Both the position numbers and the translations under genes were made by a program. The notes under the pieces were generated by a model. The model was not told where the DNA came from. It saw only the letters and a program-made list of their open reading frames with translations, and ran no database searches. Shown piece after piece: positions 7,842 through 15,791 of a stretch of 64,000 bases of DNA. The DNA is taken from contig JBBQWQ010000008.1 of NCBI GenBank assembly GCA_038210445.1, forward strand, positions 1-64,000, given 5' to 3'. The first letter of the stretch is position 1. Each line of letters begins with the position of its first letter. Origin of the DNA: JABFRG01 sp038210445. Its GTDB lineage: Bacteria > Myxococcota_A > Polyangia > Polyangiales > Polyangiaceae.

Positions 7842-9275
7842 TCACGGAAGCGAGCAAACGGCGCGGCGCACCACCGGCTCCGCGTTGGCGTTGACGGCGG
7901 TGTAGTAGAGCCACACCGCGTTGCCGCGCACGGCGATAGCGGGCGCCCCGACGCCGCCCAGCTCGTCCTCGCGCGAAGGTACCAGCACCGGCTTCGCGCG
8001 CGGGCGGAAGGTGCCATCGGCCTGTGCGTCGGCCACACCAATGCTGGTGAAGATCGCCGAGGGCCCGCCCGAGAATGCTGTAAAGTACATGATTCGGCGG
8101 CCACCCACGTCGCGCACCTCGGCATCGCCGACCCCGTAGTCGTAGTAGGTGCCAGGCGCCGGCGAGAGCGCCGCGCCCTCGGGCACCTTCCAGCTGTCGC
8201 CCGCGCGCTGGGCCCACACGATGCTGCGTTCTCGGGTGGCGACCAAGCGATCGGCGTCGACCCTGGAGGGCGCACCGAAGTCGCCGCGCAGGAGCGGCGT
8301 GCCCTTGCCCCAATGAACGCCGTCGATGGACGTATACTCGGTGATCGTCGAGCTCCGCGGGGCGCTCATGTCGCGGAGTCGGGCGGTCAGCCGGTAGCGG
8401 TCCCCGAGGTTCTCCACGAACGGCGAGTAGACGTCGGCGTAGGGGCCGCGATCGTCGAAGCGCCCCAGCGCGCTTTCGTCCCAGCTGCTCGGTGCGAACG
8501 CGCTGCCATCGTCCTTCGCCGTGATGGCGAACAGGTTGCCGGTCATGGCGCTGAAGCCGTTGACGAAGAGCCGAGGTGCGGCGGTTGCCCCGCTTCCCTC
8601 GGTGAAGGCCGCGTCGCCGCCGCCGGTGAACACCGTTGTGTCGCTGCTTCGGCACGAGCCGTCGGCCAGGGGAAGCGGCTGGTAGAACCGCGCTTCGCCG
8701 ACGGACGCGATCTCGACCCGCGCCACCTTGGGCACGCGCAACACCCGCATCGACGCGCTGGCGAGCCCTCCGCCGAAGCTCTTTGCCCGCGCGTCGTCGA
8801 GGCACGGCTCGGCGCGCTCAACCAGCAGCAGTAGCGTGTCGCCGCTGATCGCATACCTGTAGCGCGCTACCGCGGCGAAGGCGCTGTGGACCAGCAGCGA
8901 CTCGGTGGCAAAGTCGACCTTGCTCCCCAGGTCGGCGCGCGGAACGTCGGCCGCGGTGGCGAAGACCTTGGCCGTCTCGTGCAGGTTGGCGGGATCGGCA
9001 CCGAGCAGCGCGTAGTCCGTGGCGTAGTTCGCGTAGTCGGTCGCGTCTCGCGCTTCGAACAGCGCGGCGCCCCGCGCGCGCAGAACGTCGGCTTGCTTCG
9101 CCGCGGCGCGCCCTTCGACCTCGGCGAAGCGCGGCAGTGCCGAGCAGGAGGCGGGGAGGGGGGCGAGTGCGGTTGGCTGCGCGGGATCGTCGCTGGCGCC
9201 GCACGCCGGCGCCGCGAGTCCCAGAAACACCAATGAAAAGAAGGCAAGGCGAGGTTCTGGCACACGAAGGCACAT
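7842..9275 (-). CDS. hypothetical lipoprotein with propeller-like repeats
   Basis: 477 residues from the ATG at 9273-9275. The signal peptide (MCLRVPEPRLAFFSLVFLGL) ends in lipobox APAC. The body contains recurring short beta motifs of the type S-x-D-G-x-x-W (TSIDGVHWGKGTP, and a YDYGVGDAEV stretch), typical of sialidase or glycosyl-hydrolase-like beta-propellers. No catalytic set is visible. The open frame continues 66 codons upstream without a signal sequence, so the shorter start is preferred. It is divergent from rplC and likely cotranscribed with the next lipoprotein gene. Confidence 0.8.
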   Translation of the reverse strand: MCLRVPEPRLAFFSLVFLGLAAPACGASDDPAQPTALAPLPASCSALPRFAEVEGRAAAKQADVLRARGAALFEARDATDYANYATDYALLGADPANLHETAKVFATAADVPRADLGSKVDFATESLLVHSAFAAVARYRYAISGDTLLLLVERAEPCLDDARAKSFGGGLASASMRVLRVPKVARVEIASVGEARFYQPLPLADGSCRSSDTTVFTGGGDAAFTEGSGATAAPRLFVNGFSAMTGNLFAITAKDDGSAFAPSSWDESALGRFDDRGPYADVYSPFVENLGDRYRLTARLRDMSAPRSSTITEYTSIDGVHWGKGTPLLRGDFGAPSRVDADRLVATRERSIVWAQRAGDSWKVPEGAALSPAPGTYYDYGVGDAEVRDVGGRRIMYFTAFSGGPSAIFTSIGVADAQADGTFRPRAKPVLVPSREDELGGVGAPAIAVRGNAVWLYYTAVNANAEPVVRRAVCSLP

Positions 9276-9349
9276 GTTGTCCCACGTAGGCAATGGCTGT
9301 GCCGACCCGTGTGGCGCAGGCTTCGGCCCGGGAAGACCACCACCGTGCT

Positions 9350-9378
9350 TGCGATCGCGAAGGCGCGGGATTATGACC
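9350..9378 (+). promoter_or_regulatory. candidate sigma-70 promoter for rplC
   Basis: TTGCGA (9350-9355) and TATGAC (9373-9378) are separated by 17 bp in the divergent region ahead of rplC. If used, it would give a leader of about 115 nt before the rplC start at 9499, long enough for control at the mRNA level. Assignment rests on consensus likeness alone. Confidence 0.3.
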
Positions 9379-9498
9379 GCCTGCCCTTCTGACGCCTCAT
9401 GGGCCCCGCGCCCCGGATCCTTACCCTCGGAACCGCCTTCGGGAATGGCAACGGAAGTTCGTTCGCAACGCAACTCACGAGGGTGATTGAGGTCTTCG

Positions 9499-10176
9499 AT
9501 GAATCAGAGTCCCGGAATCATTGGTAAGAAGGTTGGTTTCACGCAGCTCTTTCAGGACGACGGCAACGTCGTTCGCGTGACCGTCGTGCAAGCGGGTCCT
9601 GTCACGGTGCTCGGCAAGCGCACCGTCGAGAAGGACGGCTACACGGCGCTCGTGCTCGGCCTCGGCGAGCGCAAAGAGAAGCACACGTCGAAGCCCCTCG
9701 CCGGTCAGTTCAAGAAGGGTACTTTCGCGGGCGCCAACGGCACCCCCAAGAAGGTCATCCAGGAGCTCCGCTGCACCGACGACTTCGCCGGTAAGTTCGA
9801 AATCGGCGCCGTCATCAAGCTCGACCAGGTGTTCGAGGTCGGCCAGAAGGTCGACGCCCGCGGCACCACCCGCGGCCGCGGCTTCTCCGGCGTTGTTCGC
9901 CGCTGGAGCTTCGCCGGCGGCGTGCAAACGCACGGCACCCACGAGTACCGCCGTCACGGCGGCTCCATCGGTACCAACATGACCCCGGGTCGCACGCTCC
10001 CCAACATCAAGATGGGCGGGCAGTACGGCAACGAGACCGTCAGCATCCTCAACCTCAAGGTCGCGCGCATCGACGTGGAGAACAACCTCCTCATGATCGA
10101 AGGCGGCATCCCCGGCTCCAAGAACGGCCTCATCCTCGTTCGTCACGCCGTCAAGGTTCGCAAGCGCCGCGCCTAG
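9499..10176 (+). CDS. rplC: 50S ribosomal protein L3
   Basis: 225 residues; ATG 9499 follows TGAGG. L3 is an early-assembly protein of the large subunit whose long loop reaches the peptidyl-transferase centre. Visible L3 features: the opening GIIGKKVGFTQLF, the signature FEVGQKVDARGTTRGRGFSG with VVRRW following, the loop GGSIGTNMTPGR, and a KMGGQYGNE then LLMIEGGIPGSKNG ending. The Gln that PrmB methylates in E. coli (GQNQTPG) is Met here (GTNMTPG). Normally rplC sits in the S10 operon between rpsJ and rplD. Here its neighbours are a divergent lipoprotein gene and a long repeat-filled spacer, so it stands alone. It could be a relocated sole copy or a second copy. Confidence 0.95.
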   Translation: MNQSPGIIGKKVGFTQLFQDDGNVVRVTVVQAGPVTVLGKRTVEKDGYTALVLGLGERKEKHTSKPLAGQFKKGTFAGANGTPKKVIQELRCTDDFAGKFEIGAVIKLDQVFEVGQKVDARGTTRGRGFSGVVRRWSFAGGVQTHGTHEYRRHGGSIGTNMTPGRTLPNIKMGGQYGNETVSILNLKVARIDVENNLLMIEGGIPGSKNGLILVRHAVKVRKRRA

Positions 10177-10183
10177 GCAGACC

Positions 10184-10322
10184 GGCGCTCTCCGCGCCGC
10201 GCAGCCTCCCGGACCGGAACGGCCACGAAAGCACCCGTCACGTAGGCGCTCTCCGCGCCGCCTCCCGGACCGGAATGGCCACGAAAGCACCCGTCACGTA
10301 GGCGCTCTCCGCCGCCGCGCAG
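10184..10322 (+). repeat. tandem repeat of about 60 bp, two copies and a partial
   Basis: Units start at 10184 (61 bp), 10245 (56 bp) and 10301 (partial). Each begins GGCGCTCTCCGC, contains CTCCCGGACCGGAA and a CACGAAAGCACCCGTCACGTA end. Copies 1 and 2 differ mainly by a GCGCAG insertion. A related unit lies at 31501-31575, so this is a dispersed family. The units directly follow the rplC stop codon. No coding potential is apparent. Confidence 0.85.
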
Positions 10323-10382
10323 CCCGTCCCCCTCGCCGCCCCGCCTACCAAGCCGGGGCGGCGCGCGTTTGTCCGCTCCCCC

Positions 10383-10463
10383 GCGCCTGCGGAAGCGAAG
10401 CGCCCCGCGCCTCTCGCATGTGCGGGAGCGAAGCGCCCCGCGCCTGCGGAAGCGAAGCGCCCC
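10383..10463 (+). repeat. three direct repeats ending GAAGCGCCCC
   Basis: Units at 10383-10406, 10407-10439 and 10440-10463. The first and third are identical (GCGCCTGCGGAAGCGAAGCG then CCCC); the middle one has an insertion (CTCGCATGTGCG). All share GAAGCGAAGCGCCCC or GAGCGAAGCGCCCC. They lie between the 60-bp repeats and the inverted-repeat element and do not code for a recognisable protein. Confidence 0.8.
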
Positions 10464-10506
10464 GCGCGCGCCCTCTCGCTCTCCCAACGTCGACGTACAC
10501 CTGCGC

Positions 10507-10631
10507 CTGAGTAGGGCGTTTTTCGGTGAGACCGAGCGCGGCCAAGGAGGAGCGCCCGGAACGTACTTCCTGTACGTGAGGACGTCCGACGCCGGCCCCG
10601 CGAAGGTATCGCCGAAAAACGCCCTACTCAG
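10507..10631. repeat. structured intergenic element, copy A
   Basis: A 125-bp element bounded by a perfect 20-bp inverted repeat: CTGAGTAGGGCGTTTTTCGG at 10507-10526 and its exact complement at 10612-10631. Inside is a second hairpin, ACGTAC-TTCCT-GTACGT (10561-10577), followed by GAGGACGTCCGACGCCGGCC. A related element in the opposite orientation lies at 31371-31480 and shares GATACCTTCG, GGGGCCGGCG, CGTCCTCACG and CTCGGTCTC blocks when reverse-complemented. As RNA it would fold into a long closing stem with an internal stem-loop. It carries no open frame and no terminal U-tract, so it is not a simple terminator. Confidence 0.85.
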
Positions 10632-10860
10632 ACAGCCAGGTGCGTGCCCGCTGCCAAGCCTCGCCCGACACGCCAGCCGGGCGCTGCTCGAGCTCCGGCA
10701 TGATCACGGTGTGCTGTGGCGCCCGCGGCGCCTCGCTGGGGGTCGAACCGGGACGACGGGTGTTCGCACGAAAGAGAGAGCCTACACGCATTGGATCCTC
10801 GCCTTTCACGGTCCGGAAGAGAGCAATAGCGGGGCCACCGAGCGCGCCCGGCAGGCTCAC
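10624..10860 (-). CDS. possible small protein ending in the repeat element
   Basis: A 78-residue frame with GTG start at 10858-10860 and TAG at 10624-10626. It reads plausibly (GGPAIALFRTVKGEDP, then PQHTVIMPELEQRP) with Arg/Pro-rich composition, but has no recognisable domain. Its last codons and stop lie inside the right arm of the inverted-repeat element, so it may be a gene truncated by, or simply reading into, that element. The remaining spacer to 11101 shows nothing else that I can support. Confidence 0.25.
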   Translation of the reverse strand: MSLPGALGGPAIALFRTVKGEDPMRVGSLFRANTRRPGSTPSEAPRAPQHTVIMPELEQRPAGVSGEAWQRARTWLSE

Positions 10861-11101
10861 CGTGGAGGCCGTCTTTTCCGCTGCCGCGGGCCAGGAATTA
10901 TGGTGAGGGTGTAGTTGTTGGACGAGCAAGGACGTTTCAGTGTGGCGCTGCGTACACACAGTGCAGCCCTGGCCACGCACCCGGATCGCCTGCGATCCGG
11001 CGATGAGGCCAGAACGGTTCGGGCGTTCGCGCGTACCTTTCATCGGGCGTGCGCTTTTGGAGAGTCGGCACCCTGGTTGCACTATGCTTCGAGGCCCATT
11101 C

Positions 11102-11707
11102 ATGACGAAAAAGAGTCCGTACAAGGGACCCGACCGGTTCACGACGGAGGCGAAGAAGCAGGGATACCCGGCTCGAAGCGTCTTCAAGCTGGAAGAGATC
11201 GACCGCCGCCTCAAGCTCCTCAAGGGTGGCATGCGGGTTCTCGACCTGGGCGCCGCACCGGGCAGCTGGAGCCTCTACGTTGCCAACAAGATCGGTGCAT
11301 CGGGAAAGCTCTTCGCGGTGGACCTCACGCCGCTGCGCACGGGCCTGCCCGCCTGGGCCACGTTCCTCCAGGGTGACGCCTTCGCCATCGAGGACGGCGT
11401 GGTGGGCACCTACGCGCCGTACGATCTCGTGCTCTCCGACATGGCGCCCAACACCACCGGCAACCGCTTCGCCGATCAGGCGCGGAGCTTCGATCTCTTC
11501 ATGCGCGCGCTCGAGGTGGCGGAGCGCACCGTGGCGCCGGGCGGCGCGTTCGTGGGGAAGATCTTCATGGGCGAAGACTTCAAGAAGGCCGAGGGCGCGG
11601 TGAAGAACCTGTTTCGCGAGGTGCGCACGCTGCGGCCGGAAGGCACACGCAGCGTGAGCTACGAAGTGTTTCTCGCCGGCCAAGGTCGCAAAGAGGCGAG
11701 CGCCTAG
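11102..11707 (+). CDS. rlmE: 23S rRNA (uridine-2552 2'-O)-methyltransferase
   Basis: 201 residues. ATG 11102 follows GAGG at 7 bp; an in-frame ATG at 11084 is a less likely start. The RlmE/FtsJ/RrmJ family methylates the ribose of U2552 in the A-loop of 23S rRNA at a late stage of 50S assembly, using SAM. Visible features: YPARSVFKL with catalytic K29, SAM-binding VLDLGAAPGSWS (46-57), LSDMAPN with D113, and FVGKIF with K153, completing the K-D-K set. Length fits the family (about 200). It is the nearest gene downstream of rplC, across the 925-bp repeat tract, so both flank genes are ribosomal, but cotranscription is unlikely. Confidence 0.93.
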   Translation: MTKKSPYKGPDRFTTEAKKQGYPARSVFKLEEIDRRLKLLKGGMRVLDLGAAPGSWSLYVANKIGASGKLFAVDLTPLRTGLPAWATFLQGDAFAIEDGVVGTYAPYDLVLSDMAPNTTGNRFADQARSFDLFMRALEVAERTVAPGGAFVGKIFMGEDFKKAEGAVKNLFREVRTLRPEGTRSVSYEVFLAGQGRKEASA

Positions 11708-11867
11708 TGCCCCGATTCCATCAAAAAGGGGAGCATCCGCGGCCGAGGCATCCTGCCTCGCGTCGTTGGTCGTCGGTTTCGTACGCAGAGTACGCGCCCT
11801 CTTCCCGCCTCGCGATCCAGACGCCCCAGCCACGACTACCCACCTTTTCAACAGAACCGAGGCACTA

Positions 11868-14800
11868 GTGCGCGACGGGCACCGCGAGCTCCTGGGTGGG
11901 CGCTTTCAGATCGAACGCGAAGTGGGCCGCGGCGGCGTGGGCATCGTGTACCGCGCACTCGACACCATCACGAACACCACCGTGGCCCTCAAGGTCATTG
12001 GCATCTTCGGCGTCGACGCCGGCGAGGAGGCGCGCTTTGCCCGCGAGGGTCGGGTGCTGGCAGGGCTGCGGCATCCGAGCATCGTGCGCGTCATCGCCTT
12101 TGGCAAGCTGGAGGACGGCGAGCCCTACATCGCCATGGAGTGGCTCGAGGGCGAAGATATCGCGCAGCGGCAAAAGCGCGCGCCGCTGCAGCTCCGCGAA
12201 GCGCTCACCGTGGGCGCCGAGATTGCCGACGCGCTGGCCGCCTCGCACGAGGCGGGCATCGTGCATCGCGACGTGAAGCCTTCGAACATCTTCCTCACCA
12301 GCAGCGGCGCGGCCAAGCTGGTGGACTTCGGCGTCGCTGCCGCCGACGACGCCAAGATCACGCGCACCGGCGCCATCATCGGCACGCCCGCCTACATGGC
12401 CCCGGAGCAGGCGCGGGGCGATCGGGAAATCGACGCGCGCGCCGACATTTATGCGCTGGGGGCGACGCTCTTCGAGATGATCACCGGCCGTCCCCCCCAC
12501 GTGGGCCCTACCCCAGTGGCCATCCTGGCGCGCCTCGTGACCACCCCCGCGCCGCGCCTTTCGGAGTTCGCGCCCCAGGTGCCTTCGGCGCTCGACGAGC
12601 TCTTGGCGCGCATGCTCGCCGCCGACCCGGAAGATCGACCTTCCTCCGCCGAGATCGTGGCCCAGGGCCTGCGCGAGATCGCCGAAGAAGTGACCCCGTC
12701 GCAGCAGCAGCCGTTCGAGCCTCGCGACGCCGATACGCCGCCGCCGAGCATGGGCTCCATCCTGCTCACGCAGTCGCTAAGGCCGGGCGGCGTTGGCGGC
12801 TCGCGTCTGGTGACGTCGATCCTCGCGACCGAGGTACCGAAGGGCACGCCGCGGCAGCGCATTCTCTCGCACCTGCGTACCCGCGGGGCCGACGCCACCG
12901 AGCTCGGCGGCAACGCCATCGTGGCCCATCTCGGCGTGCGCAAGGCGCTGGGAGACGAGGCCGCGCAAGCCATCGACCTCGGGCTGCGACTCGCCAAGAT
13001 CGGCGCCCGGGTGGGCATCGCCACCGGGCGCACCCGCATCGACAGGACGCGACCCACCGGCGAGGTGGTCGACCGCGCGGCGGCGCTCTCTCGCGACGCG
13101 CAGAAGGGCCAGGTGCTCGTCGACACCACCACCAGTGAGCTCCTCCGCGGCCGCTATCAGTTTCAGCTGCGCAGCGACGGCACCGCGGTGGTCGGCGAAG
13201 CGACCTCGGGCAACCCCGATGCGGTGGGCGGCGCGCCGTTCGTCGGTCGCGAGGCCGATCTCGCGCAGATCTTCGCGGCCTTCGAGCGATCTGCCGACGA
13301 CGAGGTGCCCATCCTCGCCAGCGTCACCGGCGCCAGTGGTCTCGGCAAGACCCGCCTCGCGCGCGAGTTCTTGGCGCGCTCCGGATCGCACTCCACCAAG
13401 CCGCGGCTCGTGGTGTCGCGCGGCGAGTCGTTCGCCAAAGGGCACGCGCTGGGTGTAGCCGCCGAGATCGTGCGCGAGCTTTTGGGCGTCGCGCGCTCGC
13501 TGGGTTCGCAGGAGATCGAAGAAGAGATCGCCCGCACCATGCCCGACTGGGCGGCGCGGGCCACGCCGGCGGCGATTCGGGCCGTCGCTCGCCTGGCCGC
13601 CAACGAACCGCTGGCCGAAGAGCTGCGGGGCGCGCGCGATTCCCTGTGGATTGCCCTCACCGACTTTCTGCTGTGCTTCGCTCGCACCTCGCCGCTGGTT
13701 CTGGCGGTGGAAGACGCGCAGTGGGTCGACACCGAGAGCATTGCATGGATCGAGCACGTGCTGGGCCGCGCACAGGGCAAGCCGGTGTTCGTGCTCCTGA
13801 CCATGCGCCCGGCGTTCTGGCGCGACCAGTCGAGCCGCTTCGCCGGTCGCGACCACGTGCGGGTCGAGCTCCGTCCGCTCTCCCAGCGCAGCGTCCGCGC
13901 CATCGCCAAGTCGATGCTGGGGGCCCGCGCATCGGGCGAAGCAGGCGACCGCCTGGTGGACAGCATTTCCGTGCAAGCTGCAGGTTCTCCGCTCTTTGCC
14001 GAGGAGCTGGCGCGCCTGGCCGCACAAGGTCGCGACGCCGCCAGCGCGGCCACCATTGAAGCCGCCATTCAGGTGCAGCTCGACGCGCTCGACGAGGGCG
14101 CGCGCGAAACCGCCGGGCGCATGAGCGTGTTCGGCCTCACCGGCTGGGACGTGGGCCTCGACGAGCTGGGCGCACCCAACGTGGCCCAAGACCTGCGGGC
14201 GCTCGCGTCTGCAGAGATCATCATCGAACAGGCGTCGTCGCGCTTCGCCGGCGCCCGCGAGTGGGCCTTCAAGCACGCGCTCACCCGCGACGTGGCTTAC
14301 GCTTCGCTCCCCGAGGACGCGCTCAAGGAGCTCCACGGCAGGGCAGGGCGCTGGCTGGCCAAGATGGGTGAAGACGATGCCATCGTGGCGCGTCACCTCG
14401 ACCTGGGGGGCGCTCACGTGGAGGCCGCGACCTACCTGGAGCGCGCGGCCCGCCGCGCCCTGGCGGCCAATTCTCTGCCCCAAGCGGTTTCGTTCGCCGA
14501 GCGCGCGCTGGCCTTCGCCCAGGACAAACCCATGACCTTCGCGCGGGCGCAGCTCCTCGACGAGGCCTATAGCCGCCTCGATGCGCGGGCTGCCGAGCGC
14601 GACACCGCCATCATGGAGATGGAGGGTTCGGTGTATGATGCACCCACCGAGGTGCGGGCCCGCGGCGCACGCTCCCGCTACGACGACGCTTGTGGCGGCG
14701 GCCCCGATACTGCGGCCAACCTCGAGGGTGTCATGCGCAGCGCGCACGAGCTGGGGGTGGTCGACGAATGGGTGCGCAGCGGCGCCGCGCTGGCGGCTCG

Positions 14801-15791
14801 CCTGGCCTTCGCCGGTGAGCTGAACCGCGCCGAGGCGGTGTGCCAGGAGCTCTTGGATGTATCACGCACGCAGTCGATCGCCGACGCGCCGGTCGACGCG
14901 TGGCAGACGCTGGCGGTGGTGTACCAGGCTCGCGGCGAGGTCGCAGCCGCGCTCGACGCTCGGCGTGCTGCGGCCCGGGCGGCGCGCGACGCGCAGCTGC
15001 TCACCCGCGAGGCGACGCTCATGATCAACGTCGGCTTTGCCCTCACCACGCTGGGCGCGCGGGCCGACTCGCACGACGCCATCGTGCGCGGCATCGCCCT
15101 CGCTCAGGAGATCGGTTCCCAGGGCATCGTGCGTCATGGGCAGATGAACCTGCTCGGATGGTCGGCCACCTATGGCGGCCTCGTCGCCGACGACGCCCTG
15201 CTCTCGGAGTCGCGCAAGATGGCGGACGACGCGGCGGTGGGTAGCTGGGTGCCCCACGACCGCGCAACGCTCGGCGTGCTGTTCTATCGCGGCGTCGAGC
15301 TGCTGCGCGACGAGCGAGGCACCGAGGCAGCGCGGTCGCTCTTGCGCCTGGCTGCCGGCGCCTATCGCGCGACCAAGATGCTCGACGTGTTCCCGGTGGC
15401 CCTCGGGTTCTGGGCCGAAGCCGAGCGCCGGTCGGGGAACGCCGACCGCGCCATCGAGCTGGCGAGCGAGGCGGTGGGGCTCCTCGACGGCGGCTCGCCA
15501 AGCCTGCTCAACGAGGCGCCCATCTTCCTGGCGCTGCACGATGCATGCATCGACATCGGTGCGATGGGCGAGGCCAAGGACGCGGTCGCGCGGGGTATGC
15601 CGCGCCTGGTGCTGCGGGCCCAGGCGCTCCAGAGCACGCTGTATACCCGTGCATTCCTCACCGAGCTCTCGCCCAACGCGGGCCTCATCGCGGCCGCCGA
15701 CGGCTACGGTCTGGTACCGCCAGAGCTTTTGGCCATGCTTGGCCGAGGCGCCGACGGGAGCGCCGAGGCTACGGCGGAAACGCCAGCGTGA
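11868..15791 (+). CDS. Ser/Thr protein kinase - AAA ATPase - TPR signalling protein
   Basis: 1307 residues from GTG 11868, which has GAGG 5 bp upstream and lies just before the kinase domain; an open frame reaches back to a TTG at 11766. Domains: kinase at about 8-275 with glycine loop GRGGVGIVYRA, VALKV lysine, HRDVKPSN (about 132) and VDFG (about 152), so it is probably active. Residues of about 330-435 resemble a degenerate nucleotide-cyclase domain (VGIATGRTRI, then GEVVDRAAALS). An AAA/ATPase unit has FVGREADL, Walker A GASGLGKT (about 488) and Walker B LVLAVEDAQWVD (about 610). A long TPR-like helical region fills 840-1295. This architecture is common in myxobacteria and usually acts as a cytoplasmic sensor/regulator. 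Its 3' end overlaps the convergent lipoprotein gene by 23 bp. Confidence 0.92.
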   Translation: MRDGHRELLGGRFQIEREVGRGGVGIVYRALDTITNTTVALKVIGIFGVDAGEEARFAREGRVLAGLRHPSIVRVIAFGKLEDGEPYIAMEWLEGEDIAQRQKRAPLQLREALTVGAEIADALAASHEAGIVHRDVKPSNIFLTSSGAAKLVDFGVAAADDAKITRTGAIIGTPAYMAPEQARGDREIDARADIYALGATLFEMITGRPPHVGPTPVAILARLVTTPAPRLSEFAPQVPSALDELLARMLAADPEDRPSSAEIVAQGLREIAEEVTPSQQQPFEPRDADTPPPSMGSILLTQSLRPGGVGGSRLVTSILATEVPKGTPRQRILSHLRTRGADATELGGNAIVAHLGVRKALGDEAAQAIDLGLRLAKIGARVGIATGRTRIDRTRPTGEVVDRAAALSRDAQKGQVLVDTTTSELLRGRYQFQLRSDGTAVVGEATSGNPDAVGGAPFVGREADLAQIFAAFERSADDEVPILASVTGASGLGKTRLAREFLARSGSHSTKPRLVVSRGESFAKGHALGVAAEIVRELLGVARSLGSQEIEEEIARTMPDWAARATPAAIRAVARLAANEPLAEELRGARDSLWIALTDFLLCFARTSPLVLAVEDAQWVDTESIAWIEHVLGRAQGKPVFVLLTMRPAFWRDQSSRFAGRDHVRVELRPLSQRSVRAIAKSMLGARASGEAGDRLVDSISVQAAGSPLFAEELARLAAQGRDAASAATIEAAIQVQLDALDEGARETAGRMSVFGLTGWDVGLDELGAPNVAQDLRALASAEIIIEQASSRFAGAREWAFKHALTRDVAYASLPEDALKELHGRAGRWLAKMGEDDAIVARHLDLGGAHVEAATYLERAARRALAANSLPQAVSFAERALAFAQDKPMTFARAQLLDEAYSRLDARAAERDTAIMEMEGSVYDAPTEVRARGARSRYDDACGGGPDTAANLEGVMRSAHELGVVDEWVRSGAALAARLAFAGELNRAEAVCQELLDVSRTQSIADAPVDAWQTLAVVYQARGEVAAALDARRAAARAARDAQLLTREATLMINVGFALTTLGARADSHDAIVRGIALAQEIGSQGIVRHGQMNLLGWSATYGGLVADDALLSESRKMADDAAVGSWVPHDRATLGVLFYRGVELLRDERGTEAARSLLRLAAGAYRATKMLDVFPVALGFWAEAERRSGNADRAIELASEAVGLLDGGSPSLLNEAPIFLALHDACIDIGAMGEAKDAVARGMPRLVLRAQALQSTLYTRAFLTELSPNAGLIAAADGYGLVPPELLAMLGRGADGSAEATAETPA

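Noticed and set aside
10184..10463. Repeat array considered as a CRISPR
   Set aside because: Units are adjacent without unique spacers, vary in length, and no cas genes are nearby.
10735..10765. A tRNA T-loop-like motif on the minus strand (GGTTCGAC) in the repeat-rich spacer
   Set aside because: The flanking bases do not form the required T-stem, and no acceptor, D or anticodon arms can be drawn; it falls inside the possible small frame.
9276..11101. Search for other S10-operon genes (rpsJ, rplD, rplW, rplB) around rplC
   Set aside because: No frame on either strand in the flanking regions resembles them.
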